Source of the DNA: Bin87 sp965197635
GTDB lineage: Bacteria; Chloroflexota; Dehalococcoidia; Lucifugimonadales; UBA3495
Length of the DNA stretch: 64,000 nucleotides
NCBI GenBank assembly: GCA_965197635.1
Contig: CBDANN010000006.1
Coordinates: forward strand, 186,001 to 250,000
Reading direction: 5' to 3'
Position numbers and translations under genes: made by a program. How positions within the stretch are numbered: position 1 is the stretch's first letter; every line of letters starts with the position of its first letter. The notes below the pieces were generated by a model. It searched no databases and had not been told where the DNA came from. It saw only the letters and a program-made list of their open reading frames with translations. Positions 17,517-26,177 of the stretch are shown here, in pieces.

Positions 17517-20500
17517 GTGGTCGTAACTGTAACAAACACTAGTGACACGCACCCAGACGAATCTGCCGATGCAGCAAGACGGCGGATCCGGGATGCCATG
17601 GTTGAGTGTGGTCTTGCCCAGACCATCAATGGCCGGAATGGCGTGCTGACCGATAACGCCGAGGTGGTTCTGAAACGGCGATATTTGTCCAAGGACCGTG
17701 AGGGGAATGTGCTGGAAGATCCGGACGGGATGTTCCGCCGGGTGGCGCACAATCTGTCTCAATCGGATTTGCAATATGGCGCCAACGATTCAGAACGCAA
17801 GGAAACGGAAAAGCGCTTCTATGACGTGATGCGCCGGTTGGAATTTCTGCCTAACTCGCCAACCTTGATGAACGCGGGGCGAGAGTTGCAGCAATTGTCG
17901 GCCTGCTTCGTGCTGCCAGTGGAAGATTCTCTCGATGCGATTTTTACGAAGGTCAAAGAAACCGCGCTCATCCACAAAAGTGGGGGAGGTACCGGGTTCG
18001 CTTTCTCACGGCTGCGGCCCGAAGGCGACGTGGTCGGTTCCACCGGCGGGGTCGCCTCCGGTCCGGTGAGTTTCATCAACGCCTTCGACGCGGCAACCGA
18101 CGTGGTGAAGCAGGGCGGCACCCGCCGGGGTGCCAACATGGGCATCCTGCACGTTACCCACCCGGACATTATGGCCTTCATCAAGTCCAAAGAAGACGGC
18201 CAGCGCCTGAGCAACTTCAACATCTCGGTGGCCGTCACCGAAGATTTCATGGCGAAGGTGGAGCACGGCGAAGACTACGACCTCGTGAACCCTCGTACTG
18301 GACAGGTGTGTAGCCGTCTCAATGCCAGGGACGTTTTCCAGCGTATGACCGAGTTGGCCTGGCGCACCGGCGACCCCGGCATCGTGTTCCTGGACCGGAT
18401 CAACCGGGACAACCCGAACCCGCAATTAGGGGACATCGAGTCCACGAATCCGTGTGTAACGGCGGACACCTGGGTACAGACTACGGACGGGCCGCGGCAG
18501 GTTGGCGAATTGGTGGGTGTTCCATTCGTGGCGGTGGTGGACGGCACGGCTCACGATTCGGACGGGCGCGGATTTTTCCGCACCGGCCATAAGCCCGTAC
18601 TGCGCCTTACTACAAACGAAGGTTACAGCCTGCGCCTGACTGCCGACCATCCAGTGCGAAAGGTAGAGAGACGAACCCGGTATCGGACCGAATGGGTCTG
18701 GGCGGCGGCCGGCGACTTGCAGCCCGACGACATGATCCAGTTGCACGACCACCGGCAGCCCGGGGAATGGAATGGCAAATACCGCGAATCCGAAGGCTAT
18801 CTCATCGGTTTACTACTCGGAGATGGCACACTGAAGACAGACAAGGCGGTACTCAGCGCCTGGCCGGGAGGTGAACTTGCCGACGGGAGCGTGGAACGAC
18901 CCGGCGTCGCCAGCGTGATGGAAACCGCGTTGACGGCAACACGGATTTTGCCAAGGCGAAGTGATTTCGCCGGCTGGACCGAGGTGCAAGGCCGAGGCGA
19001 ATATCGGCTGAGCTTGGGCGCAGTGCGGAAACTGGCTATTGAGTTGGGTATGACCCCGGGCGAGAAGGCCGTAACACCAGCGATCGAGCAAGCATCCAGC
19101 GACTTTTATCGGGGATTCCTGCGCGGGCTTTTTGACGCTGACGGCACGGTTGTCGGCAACCAGGAGAAGGGAGTAAGCGTCCGCCTGGCTCAGAGTGACG
19201 TCGACCGGCTGGAAGGGGTGCAGAGGATGCTGCTTCGGATGGGCATCGCGGCGCGCATCTATCGGGAACGGCGGCCCTTTGGTCATCGGATGCTGCCGGA
19301 TGGGAAAGGCGGGAGCCGTCAGTATCCGGTCCAGAGCCAGCACGAACTGGTCATCGCCAATGAGAACATTGCCCGGTTTGCAGAGCTGATCGGTTTTGCC
19401 GATACTGAAAAGCAGGCCAGACTCGTCGGTATGCTCGGCGATTACAAGCGCGAGATGAATCGGGAGCGGTTCGTTGCCACGGTCGCCAACGTGGTGGATG
19501 ACGGGTATGAGGACGTATTTGATACCTCGATCCCCGGAGTTAACGCTTTTGACGCCAACGGGTTCTACGTGCACAATTGCGGCGAACAACCACTCCTCCC
19601 CTACGAATCCTGCAACCTCGGTTCGCTCAACCTGGCTCGTATGGTACGCTACGCCGGCGATGACGTGGCGATTGACTGGCAGCGGATGGCCGAGGTCATC
19701 ACCACCGCCGTCCACATGCTCGACTGCGTCATAGATATGAACGAGTACCCCATCCAGGAAATCGCCGAAATGAGTCGCCGCACCCGGCGCATCGGATTGG
19801 GCGTAATGGGGTGGTCGGATCTGCTGATCCAATTGGGTATTCGGTACGACAGCGCAGGCGCACTTGAGGTAGCCCGCCAAGTGATGCGGTTCATCAAAGA
19901 GGAGGCTCACCGGGCGTCCATCGAATTGGCGAGAGTTCGCGGCCCGTTCCCGGAATGGGAGCGCAGCGCGTACAACACTGGCGACAATGCCCGCCCCATG
20001 CGGAATTCCGCGCCGGTTACCATCGCGCCCACCGGCACCATCAGCATCATCGCCGGCGCCTCCAGCGGGATTGAACCGCTGTTTGCCCTGTCTTACGTGC
20101 GGAACGTGATGGACAACACCCGGCTGGTTGAGGGCAATGCGTACTTTGAGGCCGTGGCCCGCCACGAAGGATTTTATTCCACGGAGTTGATGGAGCAGTT
20201 GGCTGCGGTGGGTTCCCTGGAAGAATTGGACGTTCCGGAGTGGGTCAAAGATGTCTTCCGGGTTTCCCATGACATCGATCCCAAGTGGCATGTGCGAATG
20301 CAAGCCGCGTTCCAGGAATACACGGACAATGCGGTGTCCAAGACCATCAACTTCTCACACGACGCCACGGTTGCCGACGTAGCTGAGGCGTACCAATCGG
20401 CGTACACCCTCGGTTGCAAGGGAATTACGGTCTACCGCGACGGTAGCAAGGCGGAACAGGTGTTGAGCACCGGAGCAACCGGTGAAGCCGCTACCACGGT

Positions 20501-21071
20501 TGCAGATAGCGACACATCAGAGGCCGAGACCTTCAAATCCCGGGTGCCGCGCGGTAGGCCCCGTCAAATTCACGGGATTACGGAACGGGTCCGAACCGGA
20601 CACGGCAACATGTACGTGACGGTCAACGTCGACCCCGACGGTCTGCCCTTCGAGGTGTTCGGCACTATGGGCAAAGCCGGCGGTTGTGACGCCGCGTTGT
20701 TGGAGGCGGTATCGCGTCTGGTTTCCCTGGCGCTGCGGGCCGGCATCGAAACCGACGAGGTGACCCGTCAGCTCCGGGGCATCACTTGCTGCCCGGCTTG
20801 GGACGATGGCGTTCTGGTTGGTTCCGGGCCCGACGCGGTGGCCTTGGTGCTGGACAACATAATGAACGGCATCAACAGCGGCGGCAACCCGCCCGCGGGA
20901 GTGCAGCTTAGGCTGGCAGACGACACCGAAACGCACGGTTCAAACGGCCAGCTCCCAACCGGAACCAACCCGGCCGGGTTCGCCCAGCGTTGCCCGGAGT
21001 GCAACGGAGCGGTGGTGAACCAGGAGGGTTGTACTACCTGCTACTCGTGCGGGTGGAACAAGTGCGAATGA
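17517..21071 (+). CDS. nrdJ: Class II (B12-dependent) ribonucleoside-diphosphate reductase with intein
   Basis: 1184 residues before splicing, from GTG 17517, preceded by GGGAGG at a 6-base spacing; a TTG 33 bases earlier has no such site. The enzyme reduces ribonucleotides with an adenosylcobalamin radical. Reductase blocks: FLPNSPTLMNAGRELQQLSACFVLPVED, KSGGGTGFAFSRLRP, then ESTNP, interrupted by an intein (residues 313-687), resuming CGEQPLLPYESCNLGSLNL. Further on come APTGTISIIAGASSGIEP and KGITVYRDGSK. The C-terminal tail has a zinc ribbon (CPECNGAVVNQEGCTTCYSC) typical of NrdJ. nrdR upstream is its likely repressor. Spliced length is about 809 residues. Confidence 0.96.
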   Translation: MVVTVTNTSDTHPDESADAARRRIRDAMVECGLAQTINGRNGVLTDNAEVVLKRRYLSKDREGNVLEDPDGMFRRVAHNLSQSDLQYGANDSERKETEKRFYDVMRRLEFLPNSPTLMNAGRELQQLSACFVLPVEDSLDAIFTKVKETALIHKSGGGTGFAFSRLRPEGDVVGSTGGVASGPVSFINAFDAATDVVKQGGTRRGANMGILHVTHPDIMAFIKSKEDGQRLSNFNISVAVTEDFMAKVEHGEDYDLVNPRTGQVCSRLNARDVFQRMTELAWRTGDPGIVFLDRINRDNPNPQLGDIESTNPCVTADTWVQTTDGPRQVGELVGVPFVAVVDGTAHDSDGRGFFRTGHKPVLRLTTNEGYSLRLTADHPVRKVERRTRYRTEWVWAAAGDLQPDDMIQLHDHRQPGEWNGKYRESEGYLIGLLLGDGTLKTDKAVLSAWPGGELADGSVERPGVASVMETALTATRILPRRSDFAGWTEVQGRGEYRLSLGAVRKLAIELGMTPGEKAVTPAIEQASSDFYRGFLRGLFDADGTVVGNQEKGVSVRLAQSDVDRLEGVQRMLLRMGIAARIYRERRPFGHRMLPDGKGGSRQYPVQSQHELVIANENIARFAELIGFADTEKQARLVGMLGDYKREMNRERFVATVANVVDDGYEDVFDTSIPGVNAFDANGFYVHNCGEQPLLPYESCNLGSLNLARMVRYAGDDVAIDWQRMAEVITTAVHMLDCVIDMNEYPIQEIAEMSRRTRRIGLGVMGWSDLLIQLGIRYDSAGALEVARQVMRFIKEEAHRASIELARVRGPFPEWERSAYNTGDNARPMRNSAPVTIAPTGTISIIAGASSGIEPLFALSYVRNVMDNTRLVEGNAYFEAVARHEGFYSTELMEQLAAVGSLEELDVPEWVKDVFRVSHDIDPKWHVRMQAAFQEYTDNAVSKTINFSHDATVADVAEAYQSAYTLGCKGITVYRDGSKAEQVLSTGATGEAATTVADSDTSEAETFKSRVPRGRPRQIHGITERVRTGHGNMYVTVNVDPDGLPFEVFGTMGKAGGCDAALLEAVSRLVSLALRAGIETDEVTRQLRGITCCPAWDDGVLVGSGPDAVALVLDNIMNGINSGGNPPAGVQLRLADDTETHGSNGQLPTGTNPAGFAQRCPECNGAVVNQEGCTTCYSCGWNKCE
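18453..19577 (+). mobile_element. Intein with LAGLIDADG homing endonuclease domain in nrdJ
   Basis: 375 codons inserted in frame between Pro and the conserved Cys of ESTNP/CGEQP. The first residue is Cys (CVTADTWVQT, block A), block B reads TADHPVRKVE, the two endonuclease motifs are LIGLLLGDG and FLRGLFDADG (dodecapeptides with both acidic residues), block F is near VFDTSIPGVNAFDANGFYVHN, and it ends His-Asn before the Cys +1 extein residue. All residues needed for protein splicing and both endonuclease acids are present, so it should be an active full-length intein. Confidence 0.95.
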
Positions 21072-21078
21072 GATCTAG

Positions 21079-21110
21079 GGCAGGTGGCGGATGGTCATCC
21101 GCCACCTGCC
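21079..21110. terminator. Perfect 14-bp hairpin after nrdJ, no T-tract
   Basis: Arms GGCAGGTGGCGGAT (21079-21092) and ATCCGCCACCTGCC (21097-21110) around a 4-base loop, seven bases after the nrdJ stop. No T-run follows. Confidence 0.65.
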
Positions 21111-21224
21111 ACATGGTTCTGGCAAGTCGGCGCACAGGGTTATCTTGGTACTGATAACGCACGGACTCGGTTTGACTGAAAAGCAGCGAGTACGGTACGC
21201 TACAAAAAATAATGGAGGCGTATC

Positions 21225-21380
21225 ATGGCAACAAACATGAGAGTTCCACTGTCTAAAATCCTGACGCCTGAAGAATTGAAGGAACGTGAACGATTGGAGA
21301 AGGAGACCTACGAAGCCGCTATGGAAGTCAAACGAATTATGATCAAGCGAGGTATGCCATTCGATGAGAACATTAAATGA
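21225..21380 (+). CDS. Small charged protein (51 aa), first of an overlapping pair
   Basis: ATG 21225 with GGAGG seven bases upstream; 51 residues. A single charged helix dominates (TPEELKERERLEKETYEAAMEVKRIMIKRGM). It is not recognised. Its last 17 bases overlap the next gene in another frame. A weak promoter (TTGACT 21172, 18-base spacer, TACGCT 21196) lies upstream. Size, charge and overlap with a roughly 110-residue partner resemble toxin-antitoxin or anti-repressor pairs, but no family motif supports that. The DNA is more AT-rich than its surroundings. Confidence 0.5.
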   Translation: MATNMRVPLSKILTPEELKERERLEKETYEAAMEVKRIMIKRGMPFDENIK

Positions 21381-21693
21381 AGACGCGATTGAACGAATAA
21401 TAAGAAGCCAGCAGCTCTGTGAATCGTTGACTGTCAGATATTTGGCAGATTTAACGGCCTTTGATGACCAGAATCGGACCGTTATGGCTATGCAATTTCG
21501 TAGTGACGTACTGATGGAAGTTCAAAACGAAGAATACCAGCGCGCTATTGCAGGATTAGACAAATTTATCACAGATTATCTGAATGATGATCCCTTGTTG
21601 CGCATAGATTTTCGTGGCTTGGCGGCGATTTTGCGTCCCGTTTTGGTGGTCTTGACTAATGCGCAACAACACGGACTGGATACAAGAGATTGA
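21364..21693 (+). CDS. Hypothetical helical protein (109 aa), second of the pair
   Basis: 109 residues, almost all predicted helix (LNEDAIERIIRSQQLCESLTV, then LDKFITDYLNDDPLLRI and LAAILRPVLVVLTNAQQ). No membrane segment, zinc site or nuclease motif is visible, and I do not recognise it. ATG 21364 lies inside the end of the preceding small gene, so translation is probably coupled. It is followed after 33 bases by the end of a broken gene on the opposite strand. Confidence 0.5.
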   Translation: MRTLNEDAIERIIRSQQLCESLTVRYLADLTAFDDQNRTVMAMQFRSDVLMEVQNEEYQRAIAGLDKFITDYLNDDPLLRIDFRGLAAILRPVLVVLTNAQQHGLDTRD

Positions 21694-21726
21694 CGGACCG
21701 CATATAACGTAACGGAAGGCCGTCCG

Positions 21727-22246
21727 CTAAACATCCTGAAGTGCCCGCGCGCTGAGCGGCGGCGACAAGACTCCTGACAAAGCGTATGGGATTGGCTGAC
21801 CGTCCTCGGTGGAAAGCCAACCGATTTCTTGGTGCGAATACCGTTCAATGCCGGCGGCGTTGAAACCGGCAAATCGCTGCACCTGCGCCTCGAGGCACTG
21901 GCGCTCGGCAGGGCTGAGCCGTTCCACGTCAGCGGCGCGGCAGCAGTCGATACTTCTGATAGCCGGGGACGGCAGTCTCATACAGTATCTCAGCGTCGCC
22001 GTTTCGCTCCATGTCTTCACGAACCTGATGCCAGTTTTCCGGGTAGGGACCGTGCGGGAAATGGAGGTAAGTAGCGCCAGTGATGGGCCTGCCGCGCTGC
22101 AAATAGGATTCGCAGTCGGCGTAATAGAGGAGCCTGACTAATTTTGGCATTCCAAAATTGAGGTCATCAATGGACAGCTCGCTCAGGTAAATCATCGCCT
22201 CAATCAGCTTACCGCGGTCTTGCTCAAAATTTTCTGGCGAGATCAT
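21727..22246 (-). pseudogene. Panacea-domain (DUF4065/SocA-like) protein, frameshifted
   Basis: Read from ATG 22246 (GGAGGGGG upstream), the first frame gives FGMPKLVRLLYYADCESYLQ and GRPITGATYLHFPHGPYPENW, the signature of Panacea/DUF4065 proteins, known as antitoxins or proteolytic adaptors. That frame stops at 21929, but the family sequence continues in the next frame (ADVERLSPAERQCLEAQVQRF, then YSHQEIGWLSTEDGQPIPYAL) to 21727. One indel near 21925-21940 (a CG-rich run) would restore about 173 residues. It may be real decay or a sequence error. Confidence 0.75.
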
Positions 22247-22355
22247 AGCCCCCTCCCGACGACGCCATACAAAAGTCGATTTGCGGCGTAAGTTTAAGGC
22301 GGTTGCTGGGCAAGCGCCGCTTTGGAACAGCATCACCTTTCAAGCGAGGCCGGCC

Positions 22356-22364
22356 TGCTATAAT
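22356..22364 (+). promoter_or_regulatory. Extended -10 promoter for the enoyl-CoA hydratase gene
   Basis: TGC-TATAAT, a perfect -10 with the TG extension, 44 bases before the ATG at 22409. No good -35. Confidence 0.5.
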
Positions 22365-22408
22365 CGACCGCGAATCCAGACACTGTTTTGGGTCGAGGGA
22401 AAGAAACG

Positions 22409-23227
22409 ATGGCTTTTCAGACGTTGCTTTACGAGGAACGGGACGGCATCGGCTATCTCACGTTGAACCGACCTGAGAAGTTGAACGCGCTCAGCCAAAC
22501 GCTGATGGCGGAGTTCCGTGAGGCGCTGGAAGGCATAGAAGCGAACCCCGACGTTCGGGTAGTGATTCTCACCGGGGCCGGCCGCGCGTTTTCAGCCGGC
22601 TTTGACATTGAATCGGAAGCGGGTGGGGCCGATGGCGGGTCGCTGTCGGTGGATGGTCGCCGGTCTCGTTTGAAGGCCAACATCGACACCTTCCTCATGG
22701 TATGGAACCTGAGCAAGCCGGTCATCGCCGCCGTCAACGGATATGCTCTGGGCGGAGCCTGCGAGTTGGTCCAAATCTGTGACGTCAAAATTGCCTCTGA
22801 GCAAGCCGTGTTGGGGGAACCTGAGATCCGCCTGGGGTACGGCGCCCCTTTGTTGATGACTCCTTACTCCGTGAACTTGGCCACGGCCAAGGAGATGATG
22901 CTCACCGGCGATACGGTCGACGCTTACGAGGCTGCGCGCATCGGTATGGTCAACCGGGTGGTGCCGCACGAAAACCTGATGGCCGAGTGCGAACGTGTCG
23001 CCACCAAGATCAAGAATATTCCTGCCATTGGCATCAAGACCACCAAATTGGCCGTCAATCGCGCCCTGGAGTCAGCTGGATTCCTCTCGGCTTTGAACCA
23101 CAATCTGGAGCTGATGACGCAGTTCGACACCGCTGAAACTCCTGAACAGGCCGAATTTTCCCGGGTCCGCGCCGAAGGTGGCCTACGTGCGGCGTTGGAG
23201 TGGAGCAGGAGCCGGTTTCCTGATTAG
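22409..23227 (+). CDS. Enoyl-CoA hydratase/isomerase family protein
   Basis: 272 residues from ATG 22409 (GAGGGAAAG upstream). Crotonase fold: YLTLNRPEKLNALSQTLM at the start, the first oxyanion loop AFSAGFDIES, the second oxyanion turn ALGGACELVQICD, and VLGEPEIRLGYGAPLL carrying one acidic residue of the usual catalytic pair. The C-terminal helix region is full length. The substrate cannot be told from sequence. It starts an accessory region rich in CoA-linked enzymes (CaiB transferase at 26873, CitE-like lyase at 28218), so a role in acyl-CoA breakdown is likely. Confidence 0.9.
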   Translation: MAFQTLLYEERDGIGYLTLNRPEKLNALSQTLMAEFREALEGIEANPDVRVVILTGAGRAFSAGFDIESEAGGADGGSLSVDGRRSRLKANIDTFLMVWNLSKPVIAAVNGYALGGACELVQICDVKIASEQAVLGEPEIRLGYGAPLLMTPYSVNLATAKEMMLTGDTVDAYEAARIGMVNRVVPHENLMAECERVATKIKNIPAIGIKTTKLAVNRALESAGFLSALNHNLELMTQFDTAETPEQAEFSRVRAEGGLRAALEWSRSRFPD

Positions 23228-23290
23228 CTGCATCCTAATCCGTCACCCTGAGTCGTAAGAGGCGGTACTGTGGCCCTATCCTCGTCGGGG

Positions 23291-23299
23291 TGCTAGTAT
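23291..23299 (+). promoter_or_regulatory. Possible extended -10 for the alpha/beta hydrolase gene
   Basis: TGC-TAGTAT, 33 bases before ATG 23332; close to the -10 consensus with the TG extension but no clear -35. Confidence 0.3.
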
Positions 23300-23331
23300 C
23301 TGCTGGCAAAGCATCCATCAGGAGGGCCAAC

Positions 23332-25272
23332 ATGGCCGTCATTGCGGTTGACATCAAGAGTAGGAAGCCCTACAGCGACGGCAAACCCTTCGGCGACGCC
23401 GGCGCTTACGAACGCATAGAAGGGGTGTTGACCTACGCCGTTGATCCCGCGAACGCTGCCAATCAGGCGATAGTTGATCTGCAGTATGCGCCCGTTGACG
23501 ATGCCGGCCGGGTGCGGTTCCAATCCGACTTCACCTTGGTAGCTCCGAAGGACCCATCTCTAGGTAACGGGCGCCTGATCGTGGAAGTGGTGAACCGGGG
23601 CCGACGGCGCACCGTTGCGTTCTTCAACCGGGCTCCTACTCCGCCAATCGATTCGGACGCTATCCCAGAGGGCGACGGGTTTCTGCTCCGACATGGCTAC
23701 TCAGTGTTGTCGGTTGGCTGGCAATGGGACGTTTATCGCAGCAACGCCTTGTTGGGATTGGATGCGCCGGAAATCAGTATCGACGGCGCTCCGGTGACCG
23801 GGCAGGCTTGTGTTGAGTTGCGTCCCAACACGGTGGAAACCACCGTCCTGTTGGCCAACCGGAGCCACCGGCCATATCCCGTCGCCAACCTTGAAGAACC
23901 CGGCGCCATGCTGATGGTTCGCGATTGGGAAGATGGCCCCGACACTGTGGTTCCCCGGTCGCAATGGCATTTCCCCGACGCCGAGCACATCTGTCTGGAA
24001 GGCGGGTTTCAGCCGGGAAAGATTTACTACGTGATCTACACCGCTGCCAACCCAGTGGTCGTGGGGTGTGGGATGCTGGCGGTGCGTGAAGCAGCAACCT
24101 GGTTGCGCCAACCTTCCGCCATGAACGTGATTCCCGGCGGCTACGAACGTGTTTATGGACACGGGGTGTCCCAATGCGGCCGCCTGCTGCGGAACATGAT
24201 CTATTTGGGCCTCAATCTTGATGAGGGCGGCGGCATAGTGTTCGATGGCTTGTTGCCCCATGTCGCCGGCGGGCGCATGGGTGAGTTCAATCACCGGTTT
24301 GCGCAGCCTTCCTGCCAGTCCAACCCCGGCTTCGGCCACCAATTCCCATTCGGCGACAATGATCGCACGGATCCTCTGACGGAGCAGAACGACGGTTTGC
24401 TGCGCCGCCTGCGGGCCTTGAACGCCGTCCCCAAGATCATGTACACCAACTCGGCCGCCGAGTATTGGCGCGGCGACGGCTGCCTGTCCCACATCGACAG
24501 TACCCAGGACATCGATCTGGAGCCGGCGGTAGAGTCTCGGCATTACCTGTTCGCCGGAACTCAGCACCTGCCCGGCGACCCCAGCTTGATGGTAGGGCAG
24601 GGACCCGACGGCTCCACGGGCCGGCATCCCTACAATTCCGTGGACTACATCCCGCTACTGCGCGCAGCCTTGGTCAACTTGGACCGGTGGGTAACCGACG
24701 GCATCAGTCCTCCGCACAGCCAACATCCCAGGCTGGATGACGCCACCGCCGTGTCCCGAGGCGCCTACCTGAACGCGACGCCTGCTGTCCCGGGCCGGAG
24801 CGTTCCAGACCCGGCTCGGCTTTGGCGGGTACGGGAAATTGACCTGGGACCCAACGGCGAACACGGGATCGCCGCATATCCGGTGAAAGAAGGGCGTGAA
24901 TACCCTTGTCTGGTTCCTGCTGCTGACTCAGACGGCAACGACCTGGCCGGCATACGTCTCCCTGACCTGACGGTGCCGGTCGGAACCCATACCGGTTGGA
25001 ACCTGCGCCATCCCGACATCGGAGCCTCGGAACAGCTCATGTCCATGCAGGGTTCCACCCACTGGTTCGCGGCCAACGAAGCACAACGCGTCGCCGCCGG
25101 CGATCCCAGGCCGTCCATCGCTGAACGATACTCCAGCCGGGACGATTATGCCCGACAGGTCAAAGCCGCCGCCGGACAGTTGGCAGCAAGCGGCTACCTG
25201 CTTGACGAGGACGTTGACCTGGTGGTGGATTCCTGCCTGGCACGCTACGACCATGCTATCGACCCAACGTGA
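23332..25272 (+). CDS. Alpha/beta hydrolase domain-containing protein
   Basis: 646 residues from ATG 23332 with GGAGG upstream. It resembles the large 'alpha/beta hydrolase domain' family: an N-terminal beta-rich section (YSDGKPFGDAGAYERIEGVLTY, LIVEVVNRGRRRTVAFFNRAP) and a hydrolase core with the nucleophile turn YGHGVSQCGRLLRNMI, followed by FDGLLPHVAGGRMGEFNHRFA. C-terminal blocks GIRLPDLTVPVGTHTGWNLR also fit. No signal peptide is visible, so it should be cytosolic. Substrates of this family are mostly unknown; it stands alone on the + strand between the hydratase and an oppositely directed gene. Confidence 0.8.
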   Translation: MAVIAVDIKSRKPYSDGKPFGDAGAYERIEGVLTYAVDPANAANQAIVDLQYAPVDDAGRVRFQSDFTLVAPKDPSLGNGRLIVEVVNRGRRRTVAFFNRAPTPPIDSDAIPEGDGFLLRHGYSVLSVGWQWDVYRSNALLGLDAPEISIDGAPVTGQACVELRPNTVETTVLLANRSHRPYPVANLEEPGAMLMVRDWEDGPDTVVPRSQWHFPDAEHICLEGGFQPGKIYYVIYTAANPVVVGCGMLAVREAATWLRQPSAMNVIPGGYERVYGHGVSQCGRLLRNMIYLGLNLDEGGGIVFDGLLPHVAGGRMGEFNHRFAQPSCQSNPGFGHQFPFGDNDRTDPLTEQNDGLLRRLRALNAVPKIMYTNSAAEYWRGDGCLSHIDSTQDIDLEPAVESRHYLFAGTQHLPGDPSLMVGQGPDGSTGRHPYNSVDYIPLLRAALVNLDRWVTDGISPPHSQHPRLDDATAVSRGAYLNATPAVPGRSVPDPARLWRVREIDLGPNGEHGIAAYPVKEGREYPCLVPAADSDGNDLAGIRLPDLTVPVGTHTGWNLRHPDIGASEQLMSMQGSTHWFAANEAQRVAAGDPRPSIAERYSSRDDYARQVKAAAGQLAASGYLLDEDVDLVVDSCLARYDHAIDPT

Positions 25273-25348
25273 TTCGGCGGCTCTGCGGCGAAAGTGACGC
25301 TGGCCTGAAGAAGACACACCACGCTGACTCGCGCAGCCGCCGCGCGGG

Positions 25349-26089
25349 TCACGGAAGATTCACCCGGTCCTGCCCCCAGCCAAAGGGCGCGTCGCTGGCA
25401 ACCGGCATAACCTCAAAGGACGGATGCCTGAGCAGAGCCTGAATGCACTCCTCAGAACCGGCGACGTAGGTGGAATCCAAATCGTAATGTGACATGACGA
25501 ACCAGGCCCGGTCCGCCGGCCACCAGATATTCGGCGCGTGGTACCAGATGGGAAAGGTATAAAAACCGTTCAACCCATCAAGGGCTCCTCGGTAGAGGAA
25601 ATACTCCCACTCGTTGCAAATGAACCGTTCCGCACTCAGCGCTTCTCGCGGCGGGGAAAGGGGAATGCCGCCATCGACTGACAAAATAAACATACCGCCG
25701 AATTGCCCATATCCCTCCCAGATCCCGAAAAAACACCGCTCCGGCGTGTCCGTGTAGCCGGCCAGAAAATCGGCCAATGCTATCCCATCATCATATAATT
25801 CTTCACCGGGGTCAGAGCTCCAGGGCTCCGGCCCAACGCCAAAACCGGCAACAGGAACTTTGATGCGCGCAAAATCCATCAGTGGATGTACCGCCCGTCC
25901 CGCCCATTCCGCCACCTTCGACCAGCGAACCCGCGAGTCCGGAGTACTGTCGGAAATATTATCAGCCGGGTGAAAAAGACGCGCGTGCGCCGCGAAGCCG
26001 GCTGGAATCAAGGCGTCAATCCCATTGGAACGGTGATTTGTTCCCTGTTCAACCCACCTGGCCTCTGCGACATCGGTGAGGAAAGTCAT
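25349..26089 (-). CDS. Uncharacterised protein, family seen in actinobacteria
   Basis: 246 residues from ATG 26089. The pattern of blocks (VRWSKVAEWAGRAVHPLMDF, YTDTPERCFFGIWEGYGQFGG, APNIWWPADRAWFVMSHYDLDSTYVAG) recalls an uncharacterised family I associate with actinobacterial genomes; that link is from memory. Trp-rich and soluble, with no export signal. The open frame extends upstream to 26314 but that part lacks the pattern. It lies downstream of a broken Uma2 gene on the same strand. No function is known to me. Confidence 0.6.
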   Translation of the reverse strand: MTFLTDVAEARWVEQGTNHRSNGIDALIPAGFAAHARLFHPADNISDSTPDSRVRWSKVAEWAGRAVHPLMDFARIKVPVAGFGVGPEPWSSDPGEELYDDGIALADFLAGYTDTPERCFFGIWEGYGQFGGMFILSVDGGIPLSPPREALSAERFICNEWEYFLYRGALDGLNGFYTFPIWYHAPNIWWPADRAWFVMSHYDLDSTYVAGSEECIQALLRHPSFEVMPVASDAPFGWGQDRVNLP

Positions 26090-26177
26090 CCCCGGTGGGT
26101 GAAAGTTTTCCTGATGATGCCGGTTCAACGGATATCCCCGTCGGATAGCCCAATCTTTGGCAGGTTGGTCCGTTGGT

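Noticed and set aside
18813..20303. 496-codon open frame antisense to nrdJ
   Set aside because: GC-rich shadow of the intein and reductase; rich in His/Gly/Val with no family pattern and no ribosome site.
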